From positions 68,787,261 through 68,851,260 of the forward strand of contig NC_134845.1 in NCBI RefSeq assembly GCF_965363235.1: DNA of 64,000 nucleotides. The letters are read 5' to 3'. The DNA comes from Mytilus galloprovincialis. Lineage: Eukaryota > Mollusca > Bivalvia > Mytilida > Mytilidae. The translations under genes were made by a program, and so were the position numbers. Below are positions 24,701 through 36,465 of the stretch, piece by piece. Every line of letters begins with the position of its first letter. Position 1 is the stretch's first letter. Under the pieces are notes generated by a model. That model was not told where the DNA came from. It did not search any database and worked only from the letters and a program-made list of their open reading frames with translations.

Positions 24701-26125
24701 ATCTCTCCGCTACTATTCCGATCTTAATTGAACTTGACAATGGACGTCTTAACGATAACATATTAATTTCGTATTCCACAACATCTTATAAATTAAGGCA
24801 TACTTCAAAATTATATCACCAAAGAAGATATGAGCCCTGTCAAACGGACATGTACATCTTACATTCATATCATTACACCATATATAGTTCAGCTTTTAAT
24901 TAAAGTATATGAGACACATAGCTACTACAAATAAATAAAATCGATCGCTTACCAAGAGGAGGGACATCATGCGCCACTCTGAATTTACCTATATTATTTT
25001 GATGAGGAAAAATGATAGTTGAGCGAGTTATGATTGTACAAAAAGACATAATAAACAAACAGGTCAACAGTCCACCTTCGAGTTATGTTCTTCACCGCAA
25101 AACGTCAACTAACGCCTTGATGGCGTTATTTACCAGATAGAGGGAATCGCCTGTATACCTGCACTATTAAACGTTTATCAAGCGTTTTAGTGATTGTCAT
25201 TGTGCATGATAAACTAGAAATATGTATGTTCCGTCCGTACTTAAACCCAAATGCCCTAATGACAGCAGTGCTGATTGTCAATTATAAGTATTTAATTTGA
25301 CGAACAATTCGTGCAATATAGCGTCATAATTTTCCACCCATTCGCTCCACATGGAAGCAGAAGTGACGATCGAGGCCCCTGAACGCAAATATCGTGTTCA
25401 CTTAAACCAAAGCTTACGACTGAAATGCAACTCGAATATGTTTTATTTTCAAAATATACGTGTTAATAATAAGTCACTGGTGTGGTCATATGAATTTGAC
25501 AATCAAACATGTAAATATCCAAAAGGATAAGGATATTAAACAGACCAAACATATGTTTTAAATGTGGACTTTAGTCATTGTGATAATGTTGGTCAGATAT
25601 TTTTTTTAATGATTTTATTATGATTACAGACACACACGCTTCAAAGGTGCACGGGGAACACATGTTTTTACACAACCTGGGATATATTTTTATGAAGTTA
25701 TATTGGATCTGAAAATTGCAACACCTCTGCAAGAAAACAATATTGCTTTTGAGATTGGTATTGCTAGGAAGTCATCCATAGATGAGAAAAAATATATTGA
25801 AGGTCAACCATATTCATATTCGATAGTGGGAGCTCATCATCCAGCATGTGAAGCTGTGTGTGTCCATGTGGTCGCCGATAAGAAAGTTCTACTCCATAAA
25901 ACTCTCGTGAAAAACAAGGTAGACGAGGAATGTCGTATAGTTTCAGGTTTCCTCTTAAATACAGATATTGGTACATGGGAAATCTATAACATTGAAGACG
26001 GAGAAAACCTCTGTATCGTACATAATGTAAATTGTGAACAGCCTTTGTTTCCAGTTGTTTCTGGTTACAATCCCTTACAGATTCAGGTTACTGCTAAATT
26101 TGTTACAGGCAGCAGTTTGCTTTAG
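18795..26125 (+). CDS. TRIM-like protein: 2 B-boxes, coiled coil, PRY-SPRY
   Basis: I infer three exons: 18795-19769, 24523-24640 and 25630-26125. The start AAAATGG is a good initiation context, with a possible 5'-UTR acceptor at 18773. Exon 1 encodes B-box 1 (CTLCTDDG, Cys/His to about residue 41), B-box 2 (CKGHDKKYELYC, residues ~72-103) and a Lys/Glu-rich coiled coil (~120-260). Exon 2 carries the PRY signature LDKETAHKDVSV. Exon 3 carries the SPRY core (FKGARGTHVF, then YFYEVILDLK) and ends TAG. Junctions agree: the 'G' at the end of exon 1 plus AA makes Glu, and AG plus A makes Arg. There is no RING finger, so E3 ligase activity is unlikely; adaptor or innate-sensing roles are typical of such proteins. 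Near 19655-19660 one base seems missing: the frame closes, and the conserved-looking KIGRKDQAQ continues in the next frame. This means either a pseudogene or a sequence error. Confidence 0.75.
19858..22785 (-). mobile_element. decayed reverse-transcriptase element with R1 tail
   Basis: A retroelement without visible LTRs, antisense inside intron 1 of the TRIM-like gene. On the minus strand it shows the RT landmarks WLPKLHKKPY, GIPMGTNCAP and YRYLDD, then SYGVYISRLVRYAR and a short C-terminal region ending near 20662. A ~800-bp non-coding tail follows and ends CATACCACATCTTCTTTTTT at 19858. The LPKLHK motif suggests a Penelope-like element, but a LINE-type RT is not excluded. No endonuclease is seen. 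It is broken and interrupted by a MITE at 21465-22203. Its tail is the source of the R1 repeats. Confidence 0.75.
21465..22203. mobile_element. 739-bp MITE, TA duplication, inside RT element
   Basis: The ends are inverted repeats: CTGTGAAAGTACTTTTATTC on the left and its near-complement on the right, extending ~40 bp. TA flanks both sides (21463-21464 and 22204-22205). TA duplication points to the Tc1/mariner group. There is no coding content. It has inserted into the reverse-transcriptase region. Partial copies are at 30612-30920 and 41229-41331. Confidence 0.85.
22820..22935 (+). repeat. dispersed repeat, R2 family fragment
   Basis: Contains AAGCGCGTTTCGTCTATAAC followed by GACTCATTAATGACGCTC. 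Diverged from the other copies. Confidence 0.6.
22940..24520. other. TRIM-like gene intron 1, distal part
   Basis: No exon seen. A diverged plus-strand R1 tail fragment ends at about 23862 (ACCACATCTTA). An open frame at 24399 simply runs from the intron into the exon at 24523. Confidence 0.5.
24641..25629 (+). other. TRIM-like gene intron 2
   Basis: Bounded by the GTATAC donor and the ATTACAG acceptor (AG at 25628-25629). No repeat or exon is recognised inside. Confidence 0.6.
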
Positions 26126-26182
26126 CCGTATTTTGCACAACGTTTTTTTGGAATTTTAGGTTATCAATGCTCGTCAATAGAT

Positions 26183-26400
26183 ATCAAAGGTATCAGGCTT
26201 ATAATTTGATACGTCAAACGCACGTTTCGCAAACACAAAACTCATCAGTGACGCTCTGATCTAAATAGTTAGATAGCCAAACAAGTATAAAGTTGAAGAG
26301 TATTGAGGACCCAAAATTCATCAACCTTGTATTTGTTAAGCATTCCACCAAAGTGTCTTGTGTAGACCAAACACGCGTCTGACATACTAAATCATCAACC
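26183..26400 (+). repeat. dispersed repeat, R2 family
   Basis: Diverged R2 copy (ACGCACGTTTCGCAAACACA, then CTCATCAGTGACGCTC) just after the TRIM-like stop codon. A possible AATAAA signal for that gene follows at 26432-26437. Confidence 0.65.
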
Positions 26401-26984
26401 TGGTATCTTGAAATCTAAAGTACTGAAATGAAATAAAATGTCTTCAACAGTTAAGACTCATAACTTTTCATGGTATTTTAAATCATATTGTATCCATGCT
26501 AGTACCCTTCTCATATATGAATCCACCGGTGGATTAGTACTGGTGACCTAAACATTATCGACATTTTTTCTCTGCGAAATGTGGTATTGAAATATCTGAA
26601 CCGTAATCCATCAATTAAAAACACAACTTCAAAATATTAATGAATTCAATCGATAATTATGTCAGGCAATGGGTAAAACACGAAAATCGAAAAATAAGCC
26701 TGATGTAAATATTCAAAGTTTTGTGACAATCTATCTTCAAATATTTCAATCTTTTATGGGTTAATTCAAATACAAAAATAAATAAGCAATGAACGTGGTT
26801 GTTAAATTTGATATATGCTTTTGTGTGATTCTTTGTTTAATATTTGTTTGTTTTTGTTCTGATTGAGATTGTGACACGGTGATGACTGCTGTGCCCCTAT
26901 TTTGACAATTTGACCTAAAATAGATTATGTCTGTTTTGTTTACGCGCATCGTTGTAAATATAATGGAATTTGATGCGACTGTCA

Positions 26985-27195
26985 TATAAGTGAGAGGTTT
27001 AGCGCTATAAAACCAGGTTCAATCCATGCACCATTTTCTACATTTTACAATGCCTGTACCAAGTCAGAAATATGACAGTTGTTGTCCATTTGTTTGATGA
27101 GTTTTATCATTTGATTTTGCCATTTGATTACGGACTTTCCGTTTTGAATTTTCCTCGGAGTTCAGTATTTTTGTGATTTAACTTTTTCCCATCGA
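26985..27195 (+). repeat. dispersed repeat, R4 family
   Basis: Contains GCGACTGTCATATAAGTGAG, ACCAGGTTCAATCC, a CCTGTACCAAGTCAG segment and TTTTCCTCGGAGTTCAGTAT. Collinear with 39240-39460. Reverse copies occur at 5700-5805, 10630-10745, 56455-56680, 58850-58920 and 60480-60720. Confidence 0.75.
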
Positions 27196-27489
27196 ACTAG
27201 ACATTAGAATATATCATATACAGCAAAGTGTGAATTATAGCTTGAATTACATCTAGAAATTGACAATCAGGGCCAATTGAAAACAAAACTTTACGACTAA
27301 AGGAATGATTTCAGCTTCCCAATTGTGAACTTTCCATTTCTACATGTTGTTCTATGTAGCAACATAGATCAGCGGCTGCATACGGAATAAAGATCTCCAA
27401 GTTGATACTACATTTCACATCAGAATTTCCGGAATAGAAGGTTGAGTTCACGAGGAATCACTTTGTTGATCATGTTAATTTTACACGGA

Positions 27490-27850
27490 CGATATCAGAA
27501 AATGGTTGACCATTATGAAATACCCGTTTCACAGATTACAGTGGATATGTCCCAATTGGTACTACAATCCCGTTCCCCTTTCCCCGAATGTTATCTACCG
27601 AACTAGACTTCTTACAGGGTTTTTACTTACATGAGCAACACAATGGGTGATATATATGGATCAGGATCTGCCTACTCTGAGATCACCCCAAGTTTTTGCC
27701 AGGGTTCCAGTTGCTCAGTTTGTAAGTTATCTTGTGTTTTCTTGTCTTGTTCCATTTTTTTGCCATGGCGTAGTCAATTTACTTTGTGTATATGAGTGTT
27801 AATGTCACTTTTGTATCTTTCTCCTGTATTTCACTTATGGAGATGGGGTA
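27490..27850 (+). repeat. dispersed repeat, R5 family
   Basis: Plus-strand counterpart of 46990-47480. It includes GAGATCACCCCAAGTTTTTG, TGCCATGGCGTAGTCAATTT and an end near CTTTCTCCTGTATTTC. Another partial copy is at 29120-29290. Confidence 0.6.
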
Positions 27851-30600
27851 CAGACAGATATGATGTGATCTCATTTGCTCCTCGAAATTCAGCATGTTCT
27901 GCTTATGTTGCAACTGTTCTTGAATTCATAATTATCTCATGCACGGTTAATTTAAAATTAATTGAGAAAGTTAAGGATACAAGTTACATATGTGGTTCTC
28001 ATATGAGTATCGACTGCATGCTGTTTATCTCGTATTCAAACCGTTATAAATATGGTGTCATTTAAAAAGCAAGCATTTTTTGTGATGCAAAAGAGCATTT
28101 ATTTTTACAAATTATAATTTACCCAGTGCAACACAAGATATCAACGTTGGCCACTTTGTTTTGAAATTAATTTCTACGAATTCCTTCAATTTGCATTTAA
28201 GTTTAGAACGAGGAATACAAGTGTGAAGGATAGAAAAGTCAAATACAATTGCACAAAAAAAAAAGACTCAAATTGACTGTTCTCTTTTCAAACAGATATT
28301 TGGAATTTGTACGTATACTTAGGCAATCCTACAAATTCTTAAAAGATCGAGATTAGATGTGTCGACAGGGAAAGCTACTGTGCATCACTATTCCACAATC
28401 AGGAAAAATAACACTATCGTTTACGTACAAAATTTCCCTGCCTTTTCTGCTATCAAGAGTCCAAACAGCGAAAACATGTCGTTAGAGAGTTGAGACACAG
28501 ATATTTTGTACTGAACAACCGATTGCCATGATTTATAACATACCTTTCTTAAAAATGTACTTATATAAAGAAACTAAGATTCCAATCCATTTAAGCGAAT
28601 TTTGGTGAACTTGGTTTTGCTTACTCTTTTAGTTGCCTTTTTTGGCATTTATTCATACTTATTATTTAAGTAATTGAAAGTCCATGCTGCAGGTAAATAC
28701 AGAAAAGCACTCAAGAAGAAACAGTATCATTATTCCAAACCCCAAATATGGTAGGTATACTTATACCACAAATGTTTGTCCCATTTTTCAATTTAAATGA
28801 AATAATCATGTGGTTACGAAGTTATATATGTTGGCAGTCACTGCGGTGTGTAATTGATGAAGACTACAGTACACAGATTATTTCACATATGGACATATCA
28901 GACATAATGCAGTTGTAGTTTCAATGTCTTTACCATTCCGCAATATAATGCGGTGTGCAGCGTTTATGGAACTGCAGCCAGTTTTGCAACCTATGATTGT
29001 CAATTTGTGAGAATCATATGCAAATCAATGAAGAACAAATAGCATTCCTTTCCAATACCAAGGGACACATTTTTCTTAAATCACACCTTATAACCGAATA
29101 AACATGTGGAGCAAATCCTGCCTTAACTTCAGGAGAATCTAGGATCACCTCCGGTGTTTGGGGGGGAGGGGGTCCTCTGGTGCAGTCTTTTGTTTATTTT
29201 GTAGTGTTTTGTGTACTTGTTGGTCTTTTTGTCGTTTACTGGTCATTGCTTTTGTCTGTTTCTCTTCAAATTTCGCCTCTTTTTAAAGTTGGGTTTGAAG
29301 TTGTGCTTATGGAACCTCAGACAGACTTTTTAAGGAATCAGAGCTGAATACCATTTTACTTGAAAAAATTATTTTGATTATTTAAAGAGCAAGTGAAATT
29401 AATTTCATATCTAAATTGTGAAAACTAAATCTGAATATGAAAAAAAATAGAAGAAGTAATGTCTACAGGACATCACGCCTGCTAACTCTATCACTATGTA
29501 CATGTGTACTAAGTTTCAAGTTGATGTGACCACAATGCATGCCAAATTACCTAATTCCATCATTTCAATTAAATAGAACGGGCACAGAACTAATGCTCCC
29601 ATCATCAATGATGATTGGTGGAGAAAACAAAATGATTACCCTGCCACATGAGATAGATGTCAGTGCTGGTGTATAGTTACATTCTTATTATATGATTTTT
29701 CCTAGTTTCTATTATGTACATTCACAAATTTCTTCACTCCAACACAAAGATATATTGAAAATATGAAATGCATATGTTCAACAGTAGAATATATCGTAGT
29801 GTATTGTTGACAGATGTACAGTGACTTATAGTTTCATTAATCTACTTTTTTTGGTTTCTGATTCAGTTTTCTCATTGGAAATTACACCACATTTCCTTAC
29901 TTTTATATCAATCTTAGATTTCTATTAATTGTTTATATATCAAACAAAATATAAGTTGCTTGTTGTATTTTTTGTCACATTTTTTACAACATGTTTAAAT
30001 CAGTTACATGTTAAATGATATTTTGGCCATCTTTTCTTCTCTGATGATTTGACACTAAGCAATCACATGAGAGTTACAAATGACAGGAACTTGGTTGATT
30101 GTCAATTCTAGAAATAGCACAATACTGATCTTGTCGTATTTCATTATATCATGAAGAAATATCTCTGTATGGATGACTAGTATAGATCAGGTCCTGACTG
30201 GTGATGGGCTGCAGTTAAACCTGGAAAAGAAAGCAAATTTTTAAAATGATCTCTTCCAATCTCAGAATTTCAGAATGCTTGTGAGCACAGATGTGTAAAG
30301 AATGGTTTCATTTAGCAATGTGAAACTAAAAAATTAAACATCTTATTAATTTATATACTAGTATTCAAAATGAGCATGATTAGAGTGTTCTTCCTTTGTT
30401 CATAATTGTAGTTGAACATGAACTGATTTTTGTATAAGATCACATAGATTCATACAACATGACAAAGTTAAACAACTGTTAATAAAAGCTGTTGTTTAAT
30501 AACAAGTTTAGCTTTAATTAATGATTTATACATGTATACAGGATTTTTTCTCCCATTTTGTGCAATATTAACACCAATAAAAAAAAATAAACTGATTTTA
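27850..30600. other. no gene seen
   Basis: AT-rich sequence with an R5 fragment at 29120-29290 and an unassigned moderately complex stretch at 29380-29700. No exon with credible splice sites was found. Confidence 0.4.
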
Positions 30601-30611
30601 AATTTGTTATA

Positions 30612-30920
30612 CTGTGAAAGTACTTTTATTTGTGTGGCACCAATTTTCGTGGTTTTCGTGGATGACTTTATCCACGAATTTAAGTGTCCAACGAAATAAA
30701 ACAACCATTGTCCAAATCAAAACATGGAAAGATCCCCATCGGAAGGTTTGACTACTGATATGATCTAGAGATTATATTGAATATTGCCAAATCTGAAAAT
30801 ACTTTAATAGCAGTCGTCACAAAACTACAACCGCATGCAGAATTATACCCATTTAATCTCTAATAACTTAAAAAAAAATAAGAAAAAAAAAAATTAAACT
30901 GTACAACTTTTGATCTTTTA
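30612..30920. mobile_element. left half of the CTGTGAAAG MITE
   Basis: Matches 21465-21744, from the CTGTGAAAGTACTTTTATTT end (preceded by TA) to GATCTTTTA, where similarity stops. A right-end fragment in the matching orientation lies at 41229-41331. Confidence 0.75.
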
Positions 30921-32165
30921 AGGTAAGGTTTGCATGAAACCTGGATTTTTTTCTTAGTGACATTATACCAATATGATACATCATTTTGTTCAGGGAGGAG
31001 TACCCAATCATTCAATGACAAAAAATCGAACATCGCCCGTCCCGTTTTTTCCGGTGAAAAGCTCAAAATTCCGATTTTTGACGATTTCTAGGGAAAATTG
31101 TATTTGAATTCTTCTGAAATAATAATGTATGCGAGTGAGTATAATAATATAAAACTGAATAAAACATGTATAAATAATTGTGGTCCATTCATAAATAATA
31201 AATTTTAATTAAAAAAATCATAAAAAAGTTCCTAAAAACAAGATTTTTTCATTTCTAGGTTTAAAAAAACCCTGTTGCCATGGCAACAAAAAGCCAAAAA
31301 CATCCCTTTTCCGGGTCCACCGTTTTGTAAAATTTTAACTATTTCACAGTGTAGATACTATTCTGTACGCTATCCGGAAGTCGCGATTTTCGAAGCGAGA
31401 ACTTTTTGGATCACATTTTAAATTTGATGGGTATACTGAATTAAGCGGTAAGTTGATCATCTGTACATTGCTTAATCAGCCGACATCGATATTCTCAAAT
31501 GGTTTAGAATTAAATTCCGCACATTCAATATTCGTGTCTTTGCCTTAATCAAGAGATTTTCAAGTGCATCACTAAGAAAAATCAGTCGGCGAACCTAAAA
31601 ACAATCTTTTTACCTTCTTAGTGTACAAATTAACGTAAAAACCAGACTTAATTAACTCAATAAAGTATATTTCAAGTGGTGGTAAAAGTTTCAACCAGAT
31701 CTTTGAAGCCAGAAATAAGATAATTACACTTGTTTGAATTTCACACTGTACGATCAGTCTCGCTTGTTTATCTTAAAACTGTATGATCAGTCTTTATGTC
31801 ACTGTATTCTAGTGGTGATTTCAAAGTTATTTATACATTAGAAGGTGGCATTTTTCTAAATAACACAAATATATTTCAATACATTCACATCCTGAAAACT
31901 TATGAAACATGTTTTAGCTTGATAGGGTGTACTCGACTTACCGGTACTACATTAATTATAAGGATGTTTAAATGTTGCTAAAATAAGAGGAAGGTTTGAT
32001 GTATACTAGTATATAAGTTTCAGAAGTGTCCTCCGTTATACTTAAAATTATACAAACACACAGATTTAATTGTTATATAAAAATGCATGCATTTACACAC
32101 ATTCGAGGCCGTACTGTAGCCTATAATTGATCACAGTTCCTTCACTTTGTTTAAGATGTAGAGCT

Positions 32166-32345
32166 ATATAAAAAAGAAGATGTGGTATGATTGCCATTGA
32201 GACAACTATCCACAAAAGACCAAAATGACACAGACATTAACAACTATAGGTCACCGTACGGCCTTCAACAATGAGCAAAGCCCATACCGCATAGTGAGCT
32301 ATAAAAGGCCCCAATAAGACAATGTAAAACAATTCAAACGAGAAA
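32166..32345 (-). repeat. R1 tail repeat, 5'-truncated
   Basis: AAGAAGATGTGGTATGATTG and about 170 bp following match the tail at 19858-20040. It lies inside the CACAGTG element. Confidence 0.85.
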
Positions 32346-32848
32346 ACTGTCTCTTTGACACTCAATTGTACACCACTTTGTCAAGCGGGGGGTTATAGTG
32401 ATAAAGAAGTCCGTCTTTCCGTTCGTCCGTTGGACCGGTACAATATGTTTCGCCGGTTTTGTAAGCGCATCCATTTTTAAATGGAGAGGGGTCCAATCCA
32501 GGAGAAAAGGGGATTCCCTTTTTTTGAATCCGTCACTGATATAACTATTAATTAATCTTATTCGGATTCCTTATCATAAATGATAATGACTGTATTGTGT
32601 ACCGTCTATTTCGAATTTTACTAAAAATCTTTTATGGGGTTACTTTATATAAGATACGGACTTGAACATTACATTATATGGGGGTACCCATCAGGTATTT
32701 CCAACACCTTCTAAACCAATCCTTAAAGTTTTCTGAAATTGCTCCATTTTTACTCGATTAATGCATTATGGACCTTCTATTTCTGTAAACTTACCAAAAT
32801 TATATCACATGAATTATCCCCCTACACAAAGCTGTCTTTATCCATTTT

Positions 32849-35349
32849 TAGTTCACCTGGCCTTAAAGGCCAAGTGAGCTTTTCTCATCACTTGGCGTCC
32901 GGCGTCCGTCGTCGTCCGTCGTCGTCGTTAACTTTTACAAAAATCTTCTCCTCTGAAACTACTGGACCAAATTAAACCAAACTTGGCCACAATCATCATT
33001 GGGGTATCCAGTTTAAAAAATGTGTCCGGTGACCCGGCCAACCATCCAAGATGGCCGCCATGGCTAAAAATAGAACATAGGGGTAAAAGGCAGTTTTTGG
33101 CTTATAACTCAAAAACCAAAGCATTTAGAGCAAATCTGACATGGGGTAGAATTGTTAAACAGGTGGAGATCTATCTGCCCTGAAATTTTCAGATGAATCA
33201 GATAACCCGTTGTTGGGTTGCTGCCCCTGAATTAGTAATTTTAAGGATATTTTGCTCTTTTTGGTTATTATCTTGAATATTATTATAGATAGAGATAAAC
33301 AGTAAACAGCAATAATGTTCAACAAAGTAAGATTTACAAATAAGTCAACACGACTGAAATGGTTAGTTGACCCCTTTAGGAGTTATTGCCCTTTATAGTC
33401 AATTTTTAACCATTTTTGGTAAATCTTAGTAATATTTTACAAAAATCTTCTCCTCTGAAACTACTGGGCCAAATTAATCCAAACTTGGCCACAATCATCT
33501 TTTGGGTTAGTATTGAGAACTAGAGGCTCTAAAGAGCCTGTGTCGCTCACCTTGGTCTATGTGCATATTAAACAAAGGACACAAATGGATTCATGACAAA
33601 ATTGTATTTTGGTGATGGTGATGTGTTTGAAGTTCTTACTTTCTGAACGATTTTGCTTCTTACAATATTATCTATAATGAACTTTGCCCATTAGTAACAG
33701 AGAACTATATTTGGTAAAAATTTACATAAATTTACCAAATTAATGAAAATTGTTAAAAATTGACTATAAAGGGCAATAACTCCTTAAGGGGTCAATTGAC
33801 CATTAAGGTCACGTTGACTTATTTGTAGATCTTACTTTGCTGAACATTATTGCTGTTTACAGTTTATCGCTATCTATAATAGTATTCAAGATAACCAAAA
33901 ACGGCAAAATTTCTTTAAAAATTACCATTTGGAGGGCAGCAACCCAACAACCAGTTGTCCAATTCATCTGAAAAATTCAGGGCAGATAGATATTGACTTG
34001 ATTAACAAATTAACTTCTTGTCAGATTTGCTCTAAATGCTTTGGTTTCATAGTTATAAGCCAAAAACTGCATTTTACCCCTATGTTCTATTTTTAGCTGT
34101 GGCGGCCATCTTAGTTGGTTGACCAGGTCACGCCACACATTTTTTAAACTAGATACCCCAAAGATGATTGTGGCCAAGTTTGGATTAATTTGGCCCAGTA
34201 GTTTCAGAGGAGAAGATTTTTGTAAAAGATTACTTTAATTTACAAAAAATGGTTAAAAATTGACTATAAAGGGCAATAACTCCTACACGGGTCAACTGAC
34301 CATTTTGGTCATGTTGACTTATTTGTAGATCTTACTGTGCTGAACATTATTGCTTTTTACAGTTTATCTCTATCTATAATAATATTCAAGATAATAACCA
34401 AAAACAGCAAAATTTCCTCAAAATTACCAATTCAGGGGCAGCAACCCAACAACCGATTGACCGATTCATCTGAAAATTTCAGGGCAGATAGATCTTGACC
34501 TAATAAACATTTTTATCCCATGTCAGATTTCCTCAAAATGCTTTGGTTTTTGAGTTATAAGCCAAAAACTGCATTTTACCCCTATGTTCTATTTTTAGCT
34601 GTGGCGGCCATCTTGGTTGGTTGACCAGGTCACGCCACATATTTTTTAAACTAGATACCCCAAAGATGATTGTGGCCAAGTTTGGATTAATTTGGCCCAG
34701 TAGTTTCAGAGGAGAAGATTTTTGTAAAAGATTACTTTAATTTACGAAAAATGGTTAAAAATTGACTATAAAGGGCAATAACTCCTAAACGGGTCAACTG
34801 ACCATTTTGGTCATGTTGACTTATTTGTAGATCTTACTTTGCTGAACATTATTGTTGTTTACAGTTTATCTCTATCTATAATAATATTCAAGATAATAAC
34901 CAAAAACAGCAAAATTTCCTCAAAATTACCAATTCAGGGGCAGTAACCCAACAACCGATTGACCGATTCATCTGAAAATTTCAGGGCAGATAGATCTTGA
35001 CCTGATAAACATTTTTACCCCACGTCAGATTTGCTCTAAATGCTTTGGTTTTTGAGTTATAAGCCAAAAACTGCATTTTACCCCTATGTTCTATTTTTAG
35101 CCGTGGCGGCCATCTTGGTTGGTTGACCGGGTCACGCCACACATTTTTTAAACTAGATACCCCAATGATGATTGTGGCCAAGTTTGGTTTGATTTGGCCC
35201 AGTAGTTTCAGAGGAGAAGATTTTTGTAAAAGTTAACGACGACGGACGACGGACGACGACGGACGACGGACGACGACGGACGACGACGACGGACGCCGGA
35301 CGCAAAGTGATGGGAATAGCTCACTTGGCCCTTCGGGCCAGGTGAGCTA
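32849..35349. mobile_element. foldback element A (AGTTCACCTGGCC ends)
   Basis: The left end TTCACCTGGCCTTAAAGGCC mirrors the right end (GGCCCTTCGGGCCAGGTGAG at about 35328-35347). Each end has a small GGCC hairpin followed by a GTCCGTCGTCG-rich run. The interior consists of ~500-bp units (landmarks CTTCTCCTCTGAAACTACTG and AACTTGGCCACAATCATC) in plus orientation on the left and minus orientation on the right. This family is abundant in molluscs. There is no transposase. Open frames repeated at 32983 and 34981 are copies of this unit. Confidence 0.75.
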
Positions 35350-36465
35350 AAAATGTGTCCGGTGACCCGGCCATCAAACCAAGATGGCCGCCATGGCTAA
35401 AAATAGAACATGGGGTAAAATGCAGTTTTTGGCTTATAACTCAATACCCAAAGCATTTAGAGCAAAACTGACATGGGGTAGAATTGTTTATCAGTTCAAG
35501 ATCTATCTGCCCTGAAATTTTCAGATGAATCGGACAACCCGTTGTTAGGTTTCTGGCCCTGAATTAGTAATTTTAAGGAAATTTTGCTCTTTTTGGTTAT
35601 TATCTTGAATATTATTATAGATAGAGATAAACTATAAACAGCAATAATGTTCAGCAAAGTAAGATTTACAAATAAGTCAACATGACTGAAATGGTCAGTT
35701 GACCCCTTTAGGAGTTATTGCCCTTTATAGTCAATTTTTAACCATTTTTCGTAAATCTTAGTAATCTTTTACAAAAATCTTCTCCTCTGAAACTACTTGG
35801 CCAAATTAATCCAAACTTGGCCATAATCATCTTTTGAGTTAGTAGTTTGAAAAATGTGTCCGGTGACCCGGCCATCCAATCAAGATGGCCGCCATGGCTA
35901 AAAATAGAACATGGGGTAAAATGCAGCTTTTGGCTTATAACTCAAAAAACAAAGCGTTTAGAGCAAATCTGACATGGGGTAAAATTGTTTATCAGGTCAA
36001 CATTTATCTGCTCTGAAATATTTAGATGAATCGGACAACCCGTTGTTGGGTTGCTGACCCTGAATTGTTAGTTTTAAGGAAATTTTGCTGTTTTTGGTCA
36101 TTATCTTGAATATTATTATTGATAGAGATAAACTGTAAACAACAATAATGTTCAGCAAAGTAAGATTTACAAATAAGTCAACATGACCGAAATGGTTAAT
36201 TGACCCCCTTAGGAGTTATTGTTCTTTATTGTCAATTTTTAACAATTTTCATAAAATTTGTAAATTTTTACTAACATTTTCCACTGAAACTAATGGGCCA
36301 AGTTCATTATAGATAGAGATAATTTTAAGCAGCAAGAATGTTCAGTAAAGTAAGATGTACAAACACATCACCATCACCAAAATACAATTTTGTCATGAAT
36401 CCATCTGCTTCCTCTTATATTCACATAGACCAAGGTGAGCGACACAGGCTCTTTAGAGCCTCTAG
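33520..36465. mobile_element. foldback element B, interlaced with element A
   Basis: The left end CTAGAGGCTCTAAAGAGCCT, continuing to GCTCACCTTGGTCTATGTG, is mirrored at 36422-36465. Mirror similarity continues inward (ATGGTGATGTGTTTG at about 33616 against CACATCACCATCACC at 36364). Its inner arms are the same ~500-bp unit as element A. It starts inside A and ends beyond it, so the two overlap rather than nest. Confidence 0.7.

Noticed and set aside
32983-35181. A 66-codon frame repeated at both ends of the foldback (MATIIIGVSSLKN)
   Set aside because: It is the ~500-bp foldback unit read in both orientations, not a conserved gene.
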